Assembly: GCA_009784975.1 (NCBI GenBank)
Contig: WQXG01000005.1
Span: forward strand, 1-64,000
Length of the DNA: 64,000 nt
Source of the DNA: Treponema sp.
Lineage (GTDB): Bacteria; Spirochaetota; Spirochaetia; Treponematales; Breznakiellaceae
Direction of reading: 5' to 3'
Each line of letters begins with the position of its first letter. Position 1 is the stretch's first letter. This document shows positions 63,401 through 64,000 of the stretch, piece by piece. Under the pieces are notes generated by a model. It saw only the letters and a program-made list of their open reading frames with translations, had not been told where the DNA came from and did no database searches. Made by a program: the position numbers and the translations under genes.

Positions 63401-64000
63401 TCCAAGCGTGCGCAGAAAGATGGTTCCCAATATGCGTTTTTTTCTGTCTATTTTTGCGTATATAAGTTCGCGTTTCTGGTCGATTTCAAACTCCAGCCAG
63501 GAACCGCGGTAGGGAATAATGCGTGAAGAAAAAACGCCTTTTTCATGACTGAAAATAACGCCGGGAGAACGGTGTATCTGCGATACTACAACTCTCTCCG
63601 CTCCGTTAATGATGAATGTGCCTCTTTCTGTTATGAGCGGCATATCACCCATATAGATATCTTTCTGGCGGTATTCGCCGGTTTGTGTAAAATACAGATT
63701 GATCCTTGCTTTAAGCGGAACAGAATATGTAAGGCCTTTTTGCTTACATTCCAGTTCCGTTACTTTTATATTATCCTCGTCAAAGGTGTAATATTCATAA
63801 AAAAGCTTCATATCCTCATTGGGGCTTTTAATAGGGAATGTGGTTTCAAATACTTCCTGCAGCCCCTGAGAAGCAGGTTTTTCGCCTTTACTGATTTTTT
63901 CTCTTTGTAAAAAACGCTCATAGGAATTGAGCTGGATATCAATAAGATCCGGCAGATCCATGACATTTTGAATATCTTTTCCAATATATTGGCGCTTATC
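60494..64000 (-). CDS. rpoB: DNA-directed RNA polymerase beta subunit (5' end outside the window)
   Basis: This is the RNA polymerase beta subunit. The reading frame is open to base 64000: thirteen codons ([13 protein letters not shown]) precede the Met at 63961 without a stop, and they match the usual RpoB N-terminus, so the true start lies outside. 1168 residues are visible. Rifampicin cluster I reads [18 protein letters not shown], then [11 protein letters not shown]: Asn (codon 62552-62554) takes the place of E. coli Ser531. Other landmarks are [19 protein letters not shown] and [24 protein letters not shown]. The substitution is a known basis of natural rifampicin resistance in spirochaetes. 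Confidence 0.97.
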   Translation of the reverse strand, partial: DKRQYIGKDIQNVMDLPDLIDIQLNSYERFLQREKISKGEKPASQGLQEVFETTFPIKSPNEDMKLFYEYYTFDEDNIKVTELECKQKGLTYSVPLKARINLYFTQTGEYRQKDIYMGDMPLITERGTFIINGAERVVVSQIHRSPGVIFSHEKGVFSSRIIPYRGSWLEFEIDQKRELIYAKIDRKKRILGTIFLRTLGFSTREEIISVFYKDAALKIKDDRETKEKITGKVLAQSIFIKDESSGEEKVLFRAGDKLHPHNVDMLIKFNIKSVNYIDFTAEDSLNSDILLNCFEREEIKFVKEAGSEPTKEESLMHVYSALMPGESFTVDQAEKDLMGMFFTERRYDLGKVGRYKLNKKFNLDLPKDKFTLCNDDIIATMKHLIKVYVGDENSDDIDHLGNRRIRSVGELMANAMKTAFSRMERIAKERMSLKETDTIKPQDLISIKPIVAAVKEFFGSSQLSQFMDQVNPLAELTHKRRLNALGPGGLSRDRAGFEVREIHYTHYGRMCPIETPEGPNIGLIVSLANYTRVNEYGFLETPYRKVVKGIATKDIEYLSAMDEDRYYIAQASAKVNTNGSFADDQISCRRQGDYITRSPENIQYMDVSPKQIISVSASLIPFLEHDDANRALMGSNMQRQAVPLVFPEAPRVGTGMEGKCAYDSGVLVKARRNGTVLRVTAQEIVVKPDRAGAVKPATQVSIDENGNDVYELIKFQRTNQDTCYNQRPIVKIGEKISTGQVIADGPATQNGELALGRNILVGFMPWNGYNYEDSILISQKVVKDDMFTSIHIKEFIVEVRETKLGPEKITRDIPNTSDKSLDNLDGEGIIRVGAKVRSGDILVGKVTPKSETETTPEFKLLNSIFGEKAKEVRDTSLKVPHGIDGTIIDIQRLKRTEQDSLSPGVDEVVKVLIATKRKLREGDKMAGRHGNKGVVARILPEEDMPFMEDGTPLDICLTPLGVPSRMNIGQLLETELGWAGSTLDEWYSTPVFQSPSSDQIEEKLKEAGLPVTSKAVLRDGKTGEEFVNPIFCGIIYFLKLHHLVDDKMHARSTGPYSLVTQQPLGGKAQFGGQRLGEMEVWALEAYGAANTLQELLTIKSDDMTGRSKIYESIVKGEPSTAAGVPESFNVLVQELRGLALDLSIYDIKGKQIPLTEKDEELITKSGSF

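Noticed and set aside
60494-63961. rpoB starting at the Met at 63961
   Set aside because: The frame remains open to the window edge and the 13 upstream codons fit the RpoB N-terminus, so the start is outside.

Overview
The window is a gene-dense stretch of bacterial chromosome with no gene-free interval longer than about 180 bases. Several features point to a spirochaete, most likely a Treponema-type organism (inference). RpoB has Asn where rifampicin-sensitive bacteria have Ser in the cluster I region. MurA has Asp instead of the usual catalytic Cys. A FliK-like gene sits beside a stand-alone FlhB C-terminal-domain gene. A secreted cyclophilin-FKBP fusion is also present. No CRISPR array, rRNA or prophage is visible. 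The only mobile DNA I can support is the end of an IS3-like element at the left edge.

Layout. 1-477: an IS end that has cut off a receiver-domain gene. 633-7710 (+): a drug-efflux operon made of a tandem-TetR regulator with its operator, TolC-like, membrane-fusion, RND pump and a small P-II-like protein. 7714-17951 (-): alpha-2-macroglobulin, PBP1C, a dual immunophilin and a PilZ protein. 18042-20841 (+): murA and NAD(P)HX repair. 20850-26485 (-): tRNA-Cys, a CorC-type protein and a 1427-residue SF1 helicase, apparently one transcript. 26569-31645 (+): an Mbeg1-like hydrolase, MATE, exonuclease III, rhomboid, phosphoribosyltransferase and RNase HII. 31614-34121 (-): hybrid histidine kinase. 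34236-36058 (+): argF, a J-domain protein and rnhA. 36055-41231 (-): site-2 protease, secA, an M30-like lipoprotein peptidase and a small exported protein. 41271-42567 (+): coaE and a SPOR protein. 42652-43027 (-): four tRNAs (Ser-UGA, Ser-GCU, Arg-GCG, Ser-CGA). 43118-47133 (-): murC, yicC, a cytidylate-kinase-like gene, FliK-like and FlhB-like. 47239-48021 (+): tatD. 48012-54865 (-): nfeD, SPFH, murG, cvpA, a delta-prime-like clamp-loader subunit, and an NtrB/NtrC-type pair. 54930-64000 (-): rpoB (5' end outside the window), rpoC and a ferredoxin-containing aldo/keto reductase.

Two global traits stand out. First, many operon-leading genes have a -10-like hexamer only 5-12 bases before the ATG and no Shine-Dalgarno sequence (murA, secA, murC, murG, nfeD, xth, site-2 protease, the Mbeg1-like gene, the immunophilin). 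Genes inside operons usually do have one. This suggests routine leaderless translation. Second, convergent genes touch or overlap at their 3' ends, leaving no room for intrinsic terminators. The best candidates for undescribed biology are the tRNA-Cys/CorC/giant-helicase unit, the leaderless promoter architecture, the argF leader with two mutually exclusive pairings, and the single-chain double TetR regulator with its operator abutting its own start codon.
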